Part shown: piece by piece, positions 61,888-64,000 of the stretch
How the letters are laid out: each line of letters starts with the position of its first letter
Numbering within the stretch: the first letter of the stretch is position 1
Assembly (NCBI RefSeq): GCF_030253575.1
Contig: NC_080569.1
Location: 3,535,501 to 3,599,500, forward strand
Reading direction: 5' to 3'
Length of the DNA stretch: 64,000 nt
Source of the DNA: Rhododendron vialii
Lineage: Eukaryota; Streptophyta; Magnoliopsida; Ericales; Ericaceae
The notes under the pieces: generated by a model
Database searches by the model: none
Told to the model about the DNA's origin: nothing
Seen by the model: only the letters and a program-made list of their open reading frames with translations
Position numbers and translations under genes: made by a program

Positions 61888-62520
61888 ATGGAATCTTCTT
61901 CCTCGTGGGATAATTTTCTTCTTCTTCTCCACCACCATAATTCCCTTCCATTCGACATCGACGACTCCCAGCAGATGCTACTCTTGGGAGTCCTAGCCGA
62001 AGGCACGTCGACAGGCTCATTGGAATCCAATGGTACCTCTGTTTGCCAAGCTAGTAAAGAGGAAGAAGTCAGCTCCATTCCCAAAGTACTAGATACTACC
62101 AAGAAGGAACTGATCAAGTCCTACAGAGGAGTCCGGAAGCGGCCGTGGGGGAAGTTCGCGGCGGAGATACGGGATACGACGAGAAAGGGAACCCGGGTCT
62201 GGCTCGGCACGTTTGATTCGGCCGAGGCGGCCGCCATGGCGTACGACCAAGCGGCGTTTTCCACCAGGGGGTCCACGGCGGTGCTCAATTTTCCGGTGGA
62301 GAGGGTGGAGGAATCGCTGAGGGAGATGGACTGTGGGTGCGGGGATGGGGGTTCCCCTGTTTTGGCATTGAAGAAGAGGAACATGTTGAGAAACAAGTCA
62401 TTTGGTGGTACACAGAGCAGAGCTAGAGAGAGAAAGGCGGAGAGTGTGGTGGAGTTGGAGGATTTGGGAGTTGACTATTTAGAGGAGCTACTGAGTTCAT
62501 CTTACAACTTCAGCGGTTAA
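61888..62520 (+). CDS. Group IX ERF (AP2/ERF) transcription factor, ERF1-like, 210 aa
   Basis: An intronless nuclear DNA-binding regulator expected to bind GCC-box promoters downstream of ethylene and jasmonate. The AP2/ERF domain spans about 78-136: [19 protein letters not shown], then [20 protein letters not shown] and AVLNFP. It retains the Ala and Asp of AAEIRD that mark the ERF rather than DREB subfamily. The N-terminus ([12 protein letters not shown]) and the acidic end ([16 protein letters not shown]) are the transactivation motifs of subgroup IX. Length is close to Arabidopsis ERF1 (218 aa). The first ATG is used; no ATG precedes it in the leader. It is a diverged relative of the two ERF pseudogenes at 41.4 and 52.1 kb, not a recent copy. 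Confidence 0.95.
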   Translation: MESSSSWDNFLLLLHHHNSLPFDIDDSQQMLLLGVLAEGTSTGSLESNGTSVCQASKEEEVSSIPKVLDTTKKELIKSYRGVRKRPWGKFAAEIRDTTRKGTRVWLGTFDSAEAAAMAYDQAAFSTRGSTAVLNFPVERVEESLREMDCGCGDGGSPVLALKKRNMLRNKSFGGTQSRARERKAESVVELEDLGVDYLEELLSSSYNFSG

Positions 62521-63477
62521 AAAGCACCGCCACCTGATACTCCGTATCACTCCATAACAACACATTCACGCGGGATTCATGCTTTCAGCATACGGCCCTC
62601 ACATGAATATGTGATTCTGAATGATTCAGAGCATCACGTGACGGTTTCCGTGGACAATTACTCGTGTTTGACCCCTTCGTGTTTCTTTTAGTAAAATGTT
62701 GTTTATCTCCTCTTTTGGTTTTGGATAGGGATTTTAAAGTGTTCTAAAAAGGGCGCATGGGTTTTTCCTTAATTGGAAAATTCAACCCTGTTGTTCACTT
62801 GTACAAATTTGATAAGTTTTCCATCTTATTAAATTATGTATATATTCTCTATGCCTTTGATTAATCAATTTTTCCTTTTCTTTTTGGAAAAATGGTTTCA
62901 TGTCATTTTATATTTTGGTGCTTTTTGTATTTTCTACTGAGCTCATTCAGGTTATATTTTAGATCAATAAATATAGGCTGGGTAGTTGCCTACGGTTTTG
63001 TTAGATGATCATAAATTCCAATTCAGAAAATTCAACAGCACTTCAAAGATTTGATCACGACAGTCGACAGAGCTTGAAACACCATCGTACAACCCAGACA
63101 CGAGCTTCATGCTCTATTAACACATTGTGCAAAGTAGACCGAAAATAATTTCGGATAGTGAAACTTTAAGGTGAGGAAGTAAAAGGAACCCAGAAAATGA
63201 GAAACCCGAAGCAACGGAAATAAAACCTTGAAATCCAAAATCCCGATGGATGGGAAAGCCCCGCAAACCACATAAGGAGGGGAAAAACAACAAAATTGCA
63301 TAGGAGAAATGCAAAACCATTCTTATTATGTCGTTGTTCTTCGCCATATTTGCTGCTATCTTTATGGAATTTGACAAACATCGTTGGAGGTGATGTCTTT
63401 GTCGCCGGATCTAATACCTTCGTGGTCGAAGGTGGAGAGATGGTCTGGAAGTGGAGTTGAGAGTGGAGGCCGGGTAG
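62521..63477 (+). other. ERF 3' region; no further gene
   Basis: The likely ERF 3' UTR is followed by AT-rich sequence. Overlapping minus-strand frames at 63107-63522 reflect low stop density and show no domain. Confidence 0.5.
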
Positions 63478-64000
63478 TAGGCATGGCAATCGAACTCGCC
63501 CCGAACAGGGCGGATTTTCCACCTCATTTCGGGTATAGGATCGGGGTTAAAATCCTAAAATCCAACCGGGTTCGGGGTGGAAGTACCCTGCCCCAAAATA
63601 CCCGGCCCGATATTACCCCCTCTCGAACCCGCCCCGAAATATATTTATATATAAAATTATACTTTTATCCTAATCTAAGTATCATTATACTTAATATTTT
63701 AATATTTTTACCCTAATATTTTTATCATTATACTAAAAAATAACTTATAATCTTACCTTTATATTTCACCATTATACTAAACTACCACTTTATTTATAGT
63801 AACTATTTTCTTTTATTTTACTTTTAGATTAACAATTTTTTTAATTTCTTACGAAGTGGGGAGAGGTGGGTAAACCCGTTCTTCAATCGGGGCGGGAATG
63901 GGGGTACCCAAAAAATACCCGAGTGGGGTTGGGTCGGGAATGGGAGTACCCAAAAAATACCCGAATGGGATCGGGTCGGGGTCGGGTAATAATTTTTGGA
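63478..64000 (+). mobile_element. hAT-like element with CCCG/CGGG-rich ends, cut by the window edge
   Basis: It starts taggcatggcaatcgaac and runs through gccccgaa, gggttcggggtgg and, after an AT-rich middle, repeated gggtcggg and tacccaaaaaatacccga words. GC-rich flanks around an AT-rich core resemble the elements at 3752 and 55236. The right terminus lies beyond the window. Confidence 0.5.

Noticed and set aside
62121..62396. Minus-strand frames over the ERF gene
   Set aside because: Antisense shadow of the GC-rich AP2 domain region.

Overview
This is nuclear DNA from a flowering plant, most likely a woody eudicot. It is AT-rich, its genes have GT-AG introns, it contains many transposable elements, and it carries fragments of plastid-type tRNA genes. 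I cannot name the species. Only three genes look intact: ATG9 (28842-34171, + strand, nine coding exons, 872 aa), an ATL-type RING-H2 ubiquitin ligase (36905-37918, - strand, 337 aa) and a group IX ERF transcription factor (61888-62520, + strand, 210 aa). They show no shared pathway.

Left third (1-25 kb): repeats. Parts of two nested LTR copies (1-2525) lead into a CT-rich locus with a duplicated mini-exon. A 1.04-kb hAT-like element (3752-4789) follows, with a perfect 8-bp target duplication and a GC-rich interior built of CGTGCCGTGCC-like words. From 4392 to 13806 a composite unit of about 1.57 kb is repeated head to tail six times. Each unit holds the right part of that hAT element, about 0.7 kb of older host sequence, and the first 0.48 kb of a long LTR. 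Only the last copy runs on into the full LTR (13323-15929, 5-bp target duplication TAGCT). A second full-length solo LTR lies in the opposite orientation at 18537-21083. Between 21 and 24 kb are fold-back elements and MITEs, some nested in a further hAT-like element.

Middle (26-38 kb): ATG9 has a predicted three-exon leader with several upstream ORFs and a Mutator-type MITE in its last intron. The ATL gene lies downstream on the other strand.

Right half (39-64 kb): this part holds broken genes. A 2-oxoglutarate-dependent dioxygenase pseudogene followed by an ERF pseudogene on the opposite strand occurs twice (39.3-41.9 kb and 50.9-52.5 kb) within a duplicated block of about 2.5 kb. The two ERF copies are disabled by different lesions. 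Between the copies are a GH1 beta-glucosidase pseudogene, a Stowaway MITE, and a 5'-truncated LINE whose 3' end has been tandemly duplicated together with its target duplication. An organelle-derived insert at 54.56-55.06 kb joins pieces of trnI-GAU and trnD-GUC. The intact ERF gene closes the gene content, and the window ends inside another GC-rich, hAT-like repeat.

The most unusual structure is the six-unit composite array, a young satellite-like repeat made from two transposons and host DNA. I found no convincing new protein-coding system.
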